The translations under genes were made by a program, and so were the position numbers. Under the pieces are notes generated by a model. The model was given only the letters and a program-made list of their open reading frames with translations, ran no database searches and had not been told where the DNA came from. From Epilithonimonas sp042695135 (GTDB lineage: Bacteria > Bacteroidota > Bacteroidia > Flavobacteriales > Weeksellaceae), in assembly GCF_042695135.1 (NCBI RefSeq), contig NZ_CP170547.1, positions 806,001 through 870,000 of the forward strand: DNA of 64,000 nucleotides. Direction: 5' to 3'. How positions within the stretch are numbered: position 1 is the first letter of the stretch; every line of letters begins with the position of its first letter. This document shows, one piece after another, positions 17,416 to 26,141 of this stretch.

Positions 17416-17736
17416 ATGACAAAAGTTAAAATAAAAAGAGGAGACAACGTACTTGTAACTACCGGAAAAAATAAAGGTAGCAAAGGTGAGGTTCTTGAAG
17501 TAATCAGAAAAGAAGGTAAAGATCCAAGAGTAGTTGTTGCAGGTATCAATATCGTGAAAAAACACGTTAAGCCATCCGCTTCTAACCCTCAAGGTGGAAT
17601 TGTAGAAAAAGAAGCTTCTTTACATATCTCGAACGTAGCACTTGTTGATAAAAACGGGAAAGCTACAAAGACAGGATCTAAAGTAGAAGGAGACAAAAAA
17701 GTAAGAGTAGCTAAAACTACCGGTGAAACTTTATAA
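17416..17736 (+). CDS. rplX: 50S ribosomal protein L24
   Basis: L24, 106 residues, assembly initiator with a KOW motif (VKIKRGDNVLVTTGKNKGSKG). Confidence 0.97.
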   Translation: MTKVKIKRGDNVLVTTGKNKGSKGEVLEVIRKEGKDPRVVVAGINIVKKHVKPSASNPQGGIVEKEASLHISNVALVDKNGKATKTGSKVEGDKKVRVAKTTGETL

Positions 17737-17748
17737 TTTAATATTACA

Positions 17749-18300
17749 ATGGAATATATAGTAAGACCAAAACAAACATATAAAGAGAAAATTGTTCCTG
17801 CAATGATGGAAGAATTTGGGTACAAATCTGTAATGCAGGTTCCTAAATTATTGAAAATCGTTGTAAGCCAAGGACTTGGTGCAGCTGTTCAAGATAAAAA
17901 AATCGTGGACTATGCTGTAGAAGAATTGACTGCAATCACCGGACAAAAAGCTGTAGGTACTTTATCTAAAAAAGATGAGGCTGCTTTCAAACTAAGAAAA
18001 GGAATGCCAATCGGAGCTAGAGTAACTCTTAGAGCTGATAAAATGTATGAATTCTTAGACAGATTGACGTCTTCTGCTTTACCAAGGATTAGAGATTTTT
18101 CTGGTATCAAAGCTGATGGTTTCGACGGAAGAGGTAATTATAACTTAGGAATCACTGAGCAAATTATCTTCCCAGAGATCGTAATTGATAAAGTGAAAAA
18201 AATCCAAGGGATGGACATCACTTTCGTTACAACTGCGAAAACTGACAAAGAAGCAAAATCATTATTAACTCACTTCGGTTTACCGTTCAAAAAGAACTAA
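17749..18300 (+). CDS. rplE: 50S ribosomal protein L5
   Basis: L5, 183 residues, binds 5S rRNA and contacts P-site tRNA. The conserved core includes RDFSGIKADGFDGRGNYNLG and the EQIIFPEI strand. Confidence 0.98.
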   Translation: MEYIVRPKQTYKEKIVPAMMEEFGYKSVMQVPKLLKIVVSQGLGAAVQDKKIVDYAVEELTAITGQKAVGTLSKKDEAAFKLRKGMPIGARVTLRADKMYEFLDRLTSSALPRIRDFSGIKADGFDGRGNYNLGITEQIIFPEIVIDKVKKIQGMDITFVTTAKTDKEAKSLLTHFGLPFKKN

Positions 18301-18301
18301 G

Positions 18302-18571
18302 ATGGCTAAAGAATCAATGAAAGCGCGTGAGCGCAAAAGAGAAGCTACTGTAGCTAAATATGCTGAAAAAAGAAAAGCTTTGAAAGAAGCTGGAGATTAC
18401 GATGCATTACAGAAGTTACCTAAAAATGCTTCTCCTGTAAGATTACACAACAGATGTAAATTGACAGGAAGACCAAGAGGATATATGAGAACATTCGGAC
18501 TTTCCAGAGTAACTTTCAGAGAAATGGCAAACAACGGACTCATCCCGGGAGTTAAAAAAGCTAGTTGGTAA
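18302..18571 (+). CDS. rpsN: 30S ribosomal protein S14, zinc-independent form
   Basis: S14, 89 residues: the long form without the two CxxC pairs, so it needs no zinc. NRCKLTGRPRGYMRTFGLSR is conserved. It begins 1 bp after the rplE stop. An unusual 147-bp gap with a hairpin separates it from rpsH. Confidence 0.97.
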   Translation: MAKESMKARERKREATVAKYAEKRKALKEAGDYDALQKLPKNASPVRLHNRCKLTGRPRGYMRTFGLSRVTFREMANNGLIPGVKKASW

Positions 18572-18623
18572 GCAATTAACAAAAACAATCGAGGCAATTA
18601 AGTTGTTGAGATACTAAAGTATA

Positions 18624-18661
18624 AAAATATCAGACCGAGGTTTTCTGAGGTCTGATATTTT
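18624..18661. promoter_or_regulatory. Perfect 13-bp hairpin between rpsN and rpsH
   Basis: Arms 18624-18636 (AAAATATCAGACC) and 18649-18661 (GGTCTGATATTTT) are exactly complementary with a 12-nt loop (GAGGTTTTCTGA). The short T-tract makes it look like a weak terminator, or an attenuator or processing site, inside the operon. A smaller hairpin (TGGTT...AACCA) lies around 18683-18698. Confidence 0.7.
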
Positions 18662-18718
18662 AATCTTCAAGTCTTTTCAATACTGGTTGTCATAAACCAA
18701 TAATTTTAAAACAAAGAA

Positions 18719-19117
18719 ATGGTAACAGATCCAATTTCAGATTTCCTAACCAGAGTAAGGAACGCACAAAGCGCAGGCCACAAAGTGGTGGAAATTCCTG
18801 CATCAAAAATCAAAAAAGAGCTTACGAAAATTCTTTTTGACCAAGGTTACATCTTGAACTATAAGTTCGAGGATAACGCTGTTCAAGGAACGATCAAAAT
18901 CGCTCTTAAGTACGACAAGCAAACTAGCAAGCCGGCTATCAAGTCTATCCAAAGAGCTTCTAGACCAGGACTAAGACAGTACAAAGGTTCTGCGGAACTT
19001 CCAAGAGTACTTAATGGTCTGGGTGTAGCTATTATCTCTACTTCAAGAGGAGTAATGACGGATAAAAAAGCAAGACAAGAGAAAGTAGGAGGCGAAGTAA
19101 TTTGCTACGTATATTAA
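18719..19117 (+). CDS. rpsH: 30S ribosomal protein S8
   Basis: S8, 132 residues, central-domain assembly protein; DPISDFLTRVRNAQ and the C-terminal ISTSRGVMTDKKAR are canonical. In E. coli S8 is the spc-operon translational repressor. Here it follows the hairpin gap. Confidence 0.98.
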   Translation: MVTDPISDFLTRVRNAQSAGHKVVEIPASKIKKELTKILFDQGYILNYKFEDNAVQGTIKIALKYDKQTSKPAIKSIQRASRPGLRQYKGSAELPRVLNGLGVAIISTSRGVMTDKKARQEKVGGEVICYVY

Positions 19118-19135
19118 TTTTTTAAAACAAGGAAA

Positions 19136-19681
19136 ATGTCAAGAATTGGTAAAGCAATTATAGAAGTTCCTGCTGGTGTTACAATCTCTCAGAAAGATGA
19201 TGTCGTAACAGTTAAAGGTCCTAAGGGTGAATTGATCCAGGAACTTACAGGAGGGATCAGCTTCACACAAGAAGACGGCGTGCTTACGTTCAGCCGACCT
19301 TCTGACTCAAAAGAACACAAAGCGCTTCACGGTTTGTACCGCGCGCTTATCAACAATATGATTGTTGGTACTACTACAGGATTTACTAAGAAATTAGAAT
19401 TGGTAGGAGTTGGATACAGAGCATCTCACAACGGTCAAAGATTAGAATTGGCTCTTGGATTTTCTCACGGTATCGTATTGGAACTTCCAAAAGAAGTAAC
19501 ATTGGATACATTGACTGAAAAAGGGAAAAACCCGATCATTACATTATCTTCTTACGATAATCAACTTCTTGGAATGGTGGCTGCAAAGATCAGATCTTTC
19601 AGAAAGCCTGAGCCTTACAAAGGAAAAGGTGTTAGGTTCGTAGGTGAAATCATTAGAAGAAAAGCCGGTAAATCTGCATAA
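19136..19681 (+). CDS. rplF: 50S ribosomal protein L6
   Basis: L6, 181 residues; two repeated domains, with PEPYKGKGVRFVGEIIRRKAG at the C-terminus (partly cited). Confidence 0.98.
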   Translation: MSRIGKAIIEVPAGVTISQKDDVVTVKGPKGELIQELTGGISFTQEDGVLTFSRPSDSKEHKALHGLYRALINNMIVGTTTGFTKKLELVGVGYRASHNGQRLELALGFSHGIVLELPKEVTLDTLTEKGKNPIITLSSYDNQLLGMVAAKIRSFRKPEPYKGKGVRFVGEIIRRKAGKSA

Positions 19682-19692
19682 AATTTAAGAAA

Positions 19693-20046
19693 ATGGCATT
19701 AACAAAAGTTGAGAAAAGAAACAGAATCAAAAGAAGAGTAAGAGGTAAGATCTCAGGATCTGCAGTATTACCAAGATTGTCTGTATTCAAAAGTAATAAA
19801 GAAATCTACGCACAATTAGTAGATGATAAAGAAGGTAAAACATTAGTATCTGCTTCCTCTAGAGATAAAGGAGTGGATGCTAAAGGTACAAAAACAGAAG
19901 TATCTACAGCTGTAGGTAAAGCAATTGCTGAAAAAGCAAAAGCGGCTGGTATCGAGAATATTGTATTTGACAGAAACGGATTCGTGTATCACGGTAGAGT
20001 GAAAGCTCTTGCTGACGGTGCTAGAGAAGCTGGTCTTAAATTCTAA
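19693..20046 (+). CDS. rplR: 50S ribosomal protein L18
   Basis: L18, 117 residues, 5S rRNA binder; RIKRRVRGKISGSAVLPRLS and DRNGFVYHGRVKALADGARE are canonical. Confidence 0.97.
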   Translation: MALTKVEKRNRIKRRVRGKISGSAVLPRLSVFKSNKEIYAQLVDDKEGKTLVSASSRDKGVDAKGTKTEVSTAVGKAIAEKAKAAGIENIVFDRNGFVYHGRVKALADGAREAGLKF

Positions 20047-20065
20047 TTTTAAAAATTCAGAAAAC

Positions 20066-20584
20066 ATGGTAGATAGTAATATAGAAAGAGTTAAACCTGG
20101 AGGATTAGAATTAAAAGATCGTCTGGTTGATGTTAACAGAGTAACTAAAGTAACCAAAGGTGGTAGAGCTTTCGGATTTTCTGCAATTGTTGTTGTAGGA
20201 AACGAGGACGGAATCATCGGTTACGGACTAGGTAAATCTAAAGAAGTTGCTTCTGCAATTGCGAAAGCAGTAGAAGATGCTAAGAAAAACTTAGTGAAAG
20301 TTCCTGTAATTAACCATACAATTCCTCACCAGACTTCTGCAAGATACGGTGGTGCTGATATCTTCTTGAGACCTGCGTCTCACGGTACAGGACTTATCGC
20401 TGGTGGTGCAGTACGTGCAGTACTAGAATCTGCAGGTGTACACGATGTATTGTCAAAATCTAAAGGTTCTTCTAACCCACATAATGTTGTGAAAGCTACT
20501 TTCAACGCATTATTGGACATCAGAAGACCAGAAGAAATTGCAAGAATGAGAGGAGTTTCTTTAGATAAAGTGTTTAACGGTTAA
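20066..20584 (+). CDS. rpsE: 30S ribosomal protein S5
   Basis: S5, 172 residues, accuracy protein. I place the start at the ATG at 20066, because the upstream TTG at 20009 would overlap rplR and add a tail not seen in S5. The double-stranded RNA-binding domain (VNRVTKVTKGGRAFGFSAIV) and the GSS/NPHNVVKAT segment are intact. Confidence 0.97.
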   Translation: MVDSNIERVKPGGLELKDRLVDVNRVTKVTKGGRAFGFSAIVVVGNEDGIIGYGLGKSKEVASAIAKAVEDAKKNLVKVPVINHTIPHQTSARYGGADIFLRPASHGTGLIAGGAVRAVLESAGVHDVLSKSKGSSNPHNVVKATFNALLDIRRPEEIARMRGVSLDKVFNG

Positions 20585-20595
20585 TCAATATAATA

Positions 20596-20772
20596 ATGGC
20601 AACAATCAAAGTAAAACAAGTTAGAAGCGCTATTAATAGATCTAAAACCCAAAAAAGAACGCTTGAAGCTTTAGGATTTAAAAAACTTCACCAAGTAATC
20701 GAGCACGAAGCTACACCTTCCATCTTAGGAATGATTGCTTCTGTAAGTCACTTATTAGAAGTTCAAAAATAA
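20596..20772 (+). CDS. rpmD: 50S ribosomal protein L30
   Basis: A 58-codon gene between rpsE and rplO. The translation starts MATIKVKQVRSAINRSKTQK and continues LEALGFKKLHQVIEH, the typical L30 ferredoxin-like fold and length. It fits the spc-operon order rpsE-rpmD-rplO. Confidence 0.96.
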   Translation: MATIKVKQVRSAINRSKTQKRTLEALGFKKLHQVIEHEATPSILGMIASVSHLLEVQK

Positions 20773-20778
20773 TAATAG

Positions 20779-20846
20779 ATAATGAGATATGAGATTGGAG
20801 ACTTGGTCTTTGATCTCGGATCTCAAATCTTTTAATCTCAAATATT
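20779..20846. repeat. Degenerate GAGAT/ATCTC inverted repeats before rplO
   Basis: GAGATATGAGATTGGAGAC is followed by GATCTCGGATCTCAAATC and AATCTCAAATATT. Together they can pair imperfectly. This looks like the decayed 'tgagatatgagat' simple repeat found in many flavobacterial gaps; no gene is present. Confidence 0.5.
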
Positions 20847-20856
20847 CAATACAACA

Positions 20857-21306
20857 ATGAATTTAAATAACTTAAAACCATCAGCTGGTTCTACCTTCAG
20901 TACAAAAAGAATTGGTAGAGGTCAGGGAAGCGGATACGGTGGTACTTCAACAAAAGGACATAAAGGTCAAAAAGCCAGAGCTGGTTATTCTCAGAAAATC
21001 GGTTTTGAAGGTGGACAGATGCCTTTGCAAAGAAGACTTCCAAAATTTGGTTTCAAAAATATTAATAGAAAAGAGTTTAGAGCAATCAATCTTGATACTA
21101 TCCAAACTTTGATCGATACTAAAAACATCACTGGTGAAATCACTAGAGACGTATTAGTAGAAAACGGTCTTGCTTCTAAAAACGAATTGGTAAAAATCTT
21201 AGGAAGAGGTGATTTGAAATCTAGTATTTCTATCTCTGCTGATAAATTTACTAAATCTGCTGAAGAAGCTATCAACAAAGCTGGAGGTAAAGCAATTACT
21301 CTTTAA
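20857..21306 (+). CDS. rplO: 50S ribosomal protein L15
   Basis: L15, 149 residues; the Gly-rich N-terminus (GSGYGGTSTKGHKGQKARAG) and GFEGGQMPLQRRLPKFGF are diagnostic. It is 11 bp before secY. Confidence 0.97.
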   Translation: MNLNNLKPSAGSTFSTKRIGRGQGSGYGGTSTKGHKGQKARAGYSQKIGFEGGQMPLQRRLPKFGFKNINRKEFRAINLDTIQTLIDTKNITGEITRDVLVENGLASKNELVKILGRGDLKSSISISADKFTKSAEEAINKAGGKAITL

Positions 21307-21316
21307 TTAATATCTA

Positions 21317-22696
21317 ATGAAAGAATTTATACAAACATTCAAAAACATTTGGAGCCTGAAAGAACTGAGAGATAAAATTGTCTTGACGCTTTTATTGGTC
21401 CTTGTGTATAGATTCGCATCGTATGTTTCTCTTCCTGCAATTAATACTGCAGAAGTAGGAAACTTACTACAACATTACAAAAACCAAGGCGGGAACCAAC
21501 AAGGAGCCGGCCTTTTGGGTTTATTGTCATCTTTCACAGGTGGAGCATTTAGCCGTGCTTCTATTATGGCATTAGGAATTATGCCATATATCTCTGCTTC
21601 TATTATTGTACAGCTGATGGGTATGGCAATCCCTTACCTTCAGAAGTTGCAAAAAGACGGAGAAAGTGGAAGAAACACTTTGAACCAGATCACACGATGG
21701 TTGACTATCGGAGTCTGTCTTGTACAGGCACCTTCTTATTTGACATCGGTAACGCAGTTTTTCTTGCCTTATTCACAATTCCAATCAGCATATTATATAG
21801 ATCCAGCATCTATTATGTTCTGGTTGCCGAGTATCATTATCCTGGTAGCAGGATCTGTATTTGCAATGTGGTTGGGAGAGAAAATTACGGATAAAGGGAT
21901 TGGTAATGGTATTTCTATTTTGATTATGGTGGGTATCCTTGCGGATCTTCCAACAGCATTTTACCAGGAAGTTCTTACACAGAATGGTAAAGGTGGTTTA
22001 GGAAGCATCATGATTTTGGTAGAAATTATTTTCTGGTTATTGGTAGTTTTACTGGCAATTGTTTTATCAGTTGCTGTAAGAAAAATTCCGATCCAGTATG
22101 TAAGTAGAGCTCAGGCAAGAGGTGGGGTAAGCAGAAATCTGATGGATGGCGCCAGACAATGGATCCCATTGAAGGTGAATGCTGCAGGTGTAATGCCGAT
22201 CATCTTTGCACAAGCATTAATGTTTGTTCCGGGATTACTTACAAAAGTTGATGAATCTAATACGTTTTTGGCAGGATTCAAAAATGTTTTTAGCTGGCAG
22301 TACAATGTATTGTTTGCATTACTAATTATAATTTTCTCATTTTTCTATACGGCAATTACCATTCCTGTAAATCAGATGGCTGATGATTTGAAGCGTAATG
22401 GTGGGTTGATCCCGAAAGTAAGACCCGGGAAAGAAACGGCAGATTACCTGGATGATATTTTGTCCAAGATAACCTTGCCTGGTGCAATTTTTTTATCTAT
22501 CTTTGCAGTCCTTCCGGCAGTAGTGCATGGAGCGTTTGTTCAGACAGATAGATTTGCCCTATTTTTTGGGGGAACATCGTTGTTAATTATGGTGGGCGTT
22601 ATCTTAGATACCGTTCAACAAATTAATACATATCTGCTGAACCATCATTATGATGGGTTGATGCAATCTAAATTATCAAGATCATCAAACCTTTAA
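21317..22696 (+). CDS. secY: Protein translocase subunit SecY
   Basis: SecY, 459 residues, forms the Sec channel with SecE and SecG. About ten transmembrane helices are visible. The plug/TM2 region (SRASIMALGIMPYISASIIV) and the QAxARGG cytosolic loop (SRAQARGGVS) are conserved. Standard place between rplO and infA; the adk and map genes often found here are absent. Confidence 0.97.
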   Translation: MKEFIQTFKNIWSLKELRDKIVLTLLLVLVYRFASYVSLPAINTAEVGNLLQHYKNQGGNQQGAGLLGLLSSFTGGAFSRASIMALGIMPYISASIIVQLMGMAIPYLQKLQKDGESGRNTLNQITRWLTIGVCLVQAPSYLTSVTQFFLPYSQFQSAYYIDPASIMFWLPSIIILVAGSVFAMWLGEKITDKGIGNGISILIMVGILADLPTAFYQEVLTQNGKGGLGSIMILVEIIFWLLVVLLAIVLSVAVRKIPIQYVSRAQARGGVSRNLMDGARQWIPLKVNAAGVMPIIFAQALMFVPGLLTKVDESNTFLAGFKNVFSWQYNVLFALLIIIFSFFYTAITIPVNQMADDLKRNGGLIPKVRPGKETADYLDDILSKITLPGAIFLSIFAVLPAVVHGAFVQTDRFALFFGGTSLLIMVGVILDTVQQINTYLLNHHYDGLMQSKLSRSSNL

Positions 22697-22704
22697 TAGA
22701 ATAA

Positions 22705-22920
22705 ATGGCTAAACAGAAACATATAGAACAAGACGGCGTCATTACGGAAGCACTTTCGAACGCGCAGTTCCGTGTAGAGCTAGAAAATGGGCACGTATTG
22801 ATTGCCCATATTTCTGGTAAAATGAGAATGCATTATATTAAACTCTTACCTGGAGATAAGGTAAGACTCGAACTCTCTCCTTATGACTTAACTAAAGGGA
22901 GAATAACTTTTAGATATTAA
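22705..22920 (+). CDS. infA: Translation initiation factor IF-1
   Basis: IF-1, 71 residues, OB fold binding the 30S A site; MAKQKHIEQDGVITEALSNA, GHVLIAHISGKMRMHYI and LLPGDKVRLELSPYDLTKGR are canonical. Eight bp after secY. Confidence 0.97.
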   Translation: MAKQKHIEQDGVITEALSNAQFRVELENGHVLIAHISGKMRMHYIKLLPGDKVRLELSPYDLTKGRITFRY

Positions 22921-22930
22921 AAATAACAAA

Positions 22931-23047
22931 ATGAAGGTTAGAGCATCTATCAAAAAAAGAAGTGCTGATTGCAAAATTGTACGCAGAAAAGGTGTGCTTT
23001 TCGTAATCAACAAAAAGAACCCTAAATTTAAACAAAGACAAGGTTAA
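22931..23047 (+). CDS. rpmJ: 50S ribosomal protein L36, zinc-ribbon-less
   Basis: A 38-codon gene; the translation starts MKVRASIKKRSADCKIVRRK and ends KFKQRQG. Only one cysteine (C14) remains of the CCHC zinc ribbon; Ser11, Asn27 and Phe33 stand at the other ligand positions. It is therefore the zinc-independent type. It lies between infA and rpsM, as usual. Confidence 0.96.
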   Translation: MKVRASIKKRSADCKIVRRKGVLFVINKKNPKFKQRQG

Positions 23048-23062
23048 GAACCAAATTAAATT

Positions 23063-23440
23063 ATGGCGAGAATTTCAGGTATTGATTTACCAAAGAACAA
23101 AAGAGGCGTTATCGGTCTTACTTATATCTACGGTGTAGGAAGAAGAACTGCTTCAGAAATTTTGAAAAACGCTGGAATCAGCGAAGACAAGAAAGTCAAC
23201 GAATGGAATGACGATGAATTGGCAGCAATCAGAGGTTATATCTCAGACAACATCAAAGTTGAAGGAGAGTTACGTTCTGAAGTGCAATTGAACATCAAGC
23301 GATTGATGGACATAGGATGCCAACGAGGAATACGTCACAGACTAGGACTACCTTTAAGAGGCCAGAGAACGAAAAACAACTCTAGAACCCGTAAAGGAAA
23401 GAGAAAAACAGTTGCTAACAAGAAAAAAGCAAGTAAATAA
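23063..23440 (+). CDS. rpsM: 30S ribosomal protein S13
   Basis: S13, 125 residues, head protein in the B1 bridge; ARISGIDLPKNKRGVIGLTY and GLPLRGQRTKNNSRTRKGK are canonical. Confidence 0.98.
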   Translation: MARISGIDLPKNKRGVIGLTYIYGVGRRTASEILKNAGISEDKKVNEWNDDELAAIRGYISDNIKVEGELRSEVQLNIKRLMDIGCQRGIRHRLGLPLRGQRTKNNSRTRKGKRKTVANKKKASK

Positions 23441-23452
23441 TCGTTAGGAATT

Positions 23453-23842
23453 ATGGCAAAACAAACTAAAGTAGTTAAGAAAAGAAAAGTAAAAGTTGAA
23501 GCTATTGGTGAAGCGCATATTCAGGCTTCTTTCAATAACATCATCATTTCTTTAACAAATAAAGCAGGAGAAGTTATCTCTTGGGCTTCTGCCGGTAAAA
23601 TGGGTTTCAGAGGTTCTAAAAAGAATACTCCATTCGCGGCTCAAATGGCTGCAGAAAACTGTTCTCAGGTAGCTTTCGAAGCTGGTCTTAGAAGAGTTAA
23701 GGTGTTTGTAAAAGGTCCAGGTGCTGGTAGAGAGTCTGCAATCAGAACGCTACACAACTCAGGGATTGAAGTAAGCGAGATCGTTGACGTGACGCCTATG
23801 CCACACAACGGATGTCGTCCACCTAAAAGAAGAAGAGTATAA
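23453..23842 (+). CDS. rpsK: 30S ribosomal protein S11
   Basis: S11, 129 residues, platform protein; SWASAGKMGFRGSKKNTPFA and the C-terminal DVTPMPHNGCRPPKRRRV are diagnostic. Confidence 0.98.
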   Translation: MAKQTKVVKKRKVKVEAIGEAHIQASFNNIIISLTNKAGEVISWASAGKMGFRGSKKNTPFAAQMAAENCSQVAFEAGLRRVKVFVKGPGAGRESAIRTLHNSGIEVSEIVDVTPMPHNGCRPPKRRRV

Positions 23843-23866
23843 TCTTTTAACCTCAAATCTAAAACA

Positions 23867-24475
23867 ATGGCAAGATATATTGGCCCTAAAACAAAAATTG
23901 CTAGAAAATTTGGTCAAGCAATTTTCGGAGATGACAAAAACTTCGAGAAAAGAAAAAATCAACCACCTGGACAACACGGTGTAAATAAAAGAAGAGGCGC
24001 AAAGAAATCCGAGTATGCTGTACAGTTAATGGAAAAGCAAAAAGCTAAGTACACATACGGTATCCTTGAGAAACAATTTGCTAACCTTTTTGAAAAAGCT
24101 CATAGAAGTAAAGGTGTAACAGGTGAAGTCCTATTGCAACTTTGCGAATCAAGATTGGATAATGTAGTTTACAGATTAGGTTTTGCTAAAACAAGATCTG
24201 CTGCCAGACAACTAGTTTCTCACAGACACATCACTGTAAATGGAGAATTAGTGAATATCCCTTCTTATTTGCTAAAAGCAGGTGACGTAATTGCTATCAG
24301 AGAGAAATCAAAATCTCTTGAAGTAATTGCTGACGCTCTAGCTTACAAAGCAAATTATGAGTGGTTACAATTCAATGACGAGAAAAAAACTGGTACTTTC
24401 ACAACTGCTCCTGAGAGAATTCAGATTCCTGAGGACATCAAAGAACAGTTAATCGTCGAATTATACTCTAAATAA
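23867..24475 (+). CDS. rpsD: 30S ribosomal protein S4
   Basis: S4, 202 residues, primary 16S binder; the S4 RNA-binding domain contains RLDNVVYRLGFAKTRSAARQ and LVSHRHITVNG. The zinc Cys cluster of some S4 proteins is absent. It is followed by rpoA, as in the alpha operon. Confidence 0.98.
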   Translation: MARYIGPKTKIARKFGQAIFGDDKNFEKRKNQPPGQHGVNKRRGAKKSEYAVQLMEKQKAKYTYGILEKQFANLFEKAHRSKGVTGEVLLQLCESRLDNVVYRLGFAKTRSAARQLVSHRHITVNGELVNIPSYLLKAGDVIAIREKSKSLEVIADALAYKANYEWLQFNDEKKTGTFTTAPERIQIPEDIKEQLIVELYSK

Positions 24476-24506
24476 TAATTTTTTCAAATTTTTGCTCAAC
24501 CAGACT

Positions 24507-25502
24507 ATGGCAATTTTAACATTTATAAAACCCGATAAAGTAATCCTTTTAAACTCCACAGATTTTAAAGGACAATTCGAATTCAGACCTTTAGAATCAG
24601 GTTTCGGGCTTACAATCGGTAATGCATTGAGAAGAGTTTTGCTTTCTTCTCTGGAAGGATATGCTATTTCATCTATCAAAATAGAAGGCGTAGAGCACGA
24701 ATTTTCAACTATACCAGGAGTGATCGAAGATGTTACTGAAATCATTCTTAATCTTAAACAACTTCGTCTTAAAGCGAAAACTGAAAACCCGGGAAGCGAG
24801 CAGGTAACTGCAAAAATCTCTGGTAAAGATGTTGTAACTGCTGGAGATCTAGGAGACTCAATCGTTAATTTCGAGATCCTTAACCCAGATTTGGTTATCG
24901 CAACATTAGCTAAAGACGTGACGTTTGAAATTACTTTCAACGTAGAGAAAGGAAGAGGATATGTTCCGTCTGATCAGAACAAATCAAACAATGCTCCTGT
25001 TGGGACTATTGCTATTGACTCTATCTTCACCCCTATCAAGAAAGTACAGTATAGTATCGAAAATTACCGTGTAGAGCAAAAAACAGATTACGAAAAATTG
25101 GTATTGGATATTGAAACTGATGGATCTATTACACCTCAGAATGCTTTAACAGAAGCTTCTAAGATTTTGATCTATCACTTCATGTTGTTCTCCGATGAGA
25201 GAATTACTCTAGAAACTGAAGCTGTAAAAGCTTCTATCCAATACGATGAAGAAACCCTTCACACAAGACAACTTCTTAAGTCAAAATTAGCAGATATGGA
25301 TCTTTCTGTAAGAGCCCTTAACTGTCTGAAAGCAGCTGAAGTAGAAACGCTTGGAGAATTGGTATCTTTCAGTAAATCTGATTTGATGAAATTCAGAAAT
25401 TTTGGTAAAAAATCTTTAACAGAACTTGAAGAATTGGTTCACTCAAAAGGACTTAATTTCGGGTTTGATGTTGCAAAATATAAGTTAGACGCTGATAAAT
25501 AA
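24507..25502 (+). CDS. rpoA: RNA polymerase alpha subunit
   Basis: RpoA, 331 residues from the ATG at 24507 (the in-frame TTG at 24492 would add five atypical residues). The N-terminal dimerisation domain has GFGLTIGNALRRVLLSSLEG. The C-terminal domain has LNCLKAAEVETLGELVSFSK and FGKKSLTELEELV, so both the assembly and the UP-element/activator-binding domains are present. Confidence 0.98.
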   Translation: MAILTFIKPDKVILLNSTDFKGQFEFRPLESGFGLTIGNALRRVLLSSLEGYAISSIKIEGVEHEFSTIPGVIEDVTEIILNLKQLRLKAKTENPGSEQVTAKISGKDVVTAGDLGDSIVNFEILNPDLVIATLAKDVTFEITFNVEKGRGYVPSDQNKSNNAPVGTIAIDSIFTPIKKVQYSIENYRVEQKTDYEKLVLDIETDGSITPQNALTEASKILIYHFMLFSDERITLETEAVKASIQYDEETLHTRQLLKSKLADMDLSVRALNCLKAAEVETLGELVSFSKSDLMKFRNFGKKSLTELEELVHSKGLNFGFDVAKYKLDADK

Positions 25503-25510
25503 TCCTTACA

Positions 25511-26029
25511 ATGAGACACGGAAAGAAAATAAATCACTTAGGGAGAACAGCCCCACATAGAAAAGCAATGCTTGCTAATATGGCTTGTTCACTAATTGAA
25601 CATAAAAGAATCAACACTACTGTTGCTAAAGCGAAAGCTTTAAGAGTTTACGTGGAACCACTCCTTACAAAAGCTAAAGAAGATACAACACACAATAGAA
25701 GAACAGTTTTCTCTTACCTACAAAGTAAAGAAGCCGTTACTGAATTGTTCAGAACTGTAGCTCCTAAAATTGCTGAAAGAAATGGTGGGTACACAAGAAT
25801 CATCAAAACTGGGTTCAGACTTGGTGATGCTGCTGATATGGCAATGATCGAGTTAGTAGATTTCAACGAGATCTACAATCCAAACGCAGAAGAGAAGAAA
25901 ACAACAAGAAGAAGCAGAAGATCTGCCGGAGCTCCTAAAAAGGAAACTGCTGTAGTTGAGGCTGCTGAAGCTAAAGTTGAAGAAACGCCTGCTACTGAAA
26001 CTTCTACAGAAGAAAAAACTGAAGAATAA
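25511..26029 (+). CDS. rplQ: 50S ribosomal protein L17 with long acidic C-terminal extension
   Basis: L17, 172 residues. The core (MRHGKKINHLGRTAPHRKAM ... RNGGYTRIIKTGFRLGD) ends near residue 120. An Ala/Glu/Thr-rich tail of about 50 residues (PKKETAVVEAAEAKVEETPA) follows, as in many Bacteroidota. Last gene of the block, followed by a terminator. Confidence 0.97.
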   Translation: MRHGKKINHLGRTAPHRKAMLANMACSLIEHKRINTTVAKAKALRVYVEPLLTKAKEDTTHNRRTVFSYLQSKEAVTELFRTVAPKIAERNGGYTRIIKTGFRLGDAADMAMIELVDFNEIYNPNAEEKKTTRRSRRSAGAPKKETAVVEAAEAKVEETPATETSTEEKTEE

Positions 26030-26050
26030 GAATTCTAAGTTTTTAAATAT

Positions 26051-26083
26051 AAAACCATCTCTTTTTAGGGATGGTTTTTTTTA
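26051..26083 (+). terminator. Terminator after rplQ
   Basis: Stem AAAACCATC / GATGGTTTT with a T-run; closes the rplC-rplQ unit. Confidence 0.85.
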
Positions 26084-26102
26084 TGGAGTAATTTCAATAG
26101 TG

Positions 26103-26110
26103 TACTTTTG
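26103..26110 (+). promoter_or_regulatory. -7 box upstream of the GH97 gene
   Basis: TACTTTTG fits TAnnTTTG, 31 bp before the ATG. No TTG is seen at -33. Confidence 0.5.
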
Positions 26111-26141
26111 TAAATATATATAAACCTAAAAATTAGTATTA

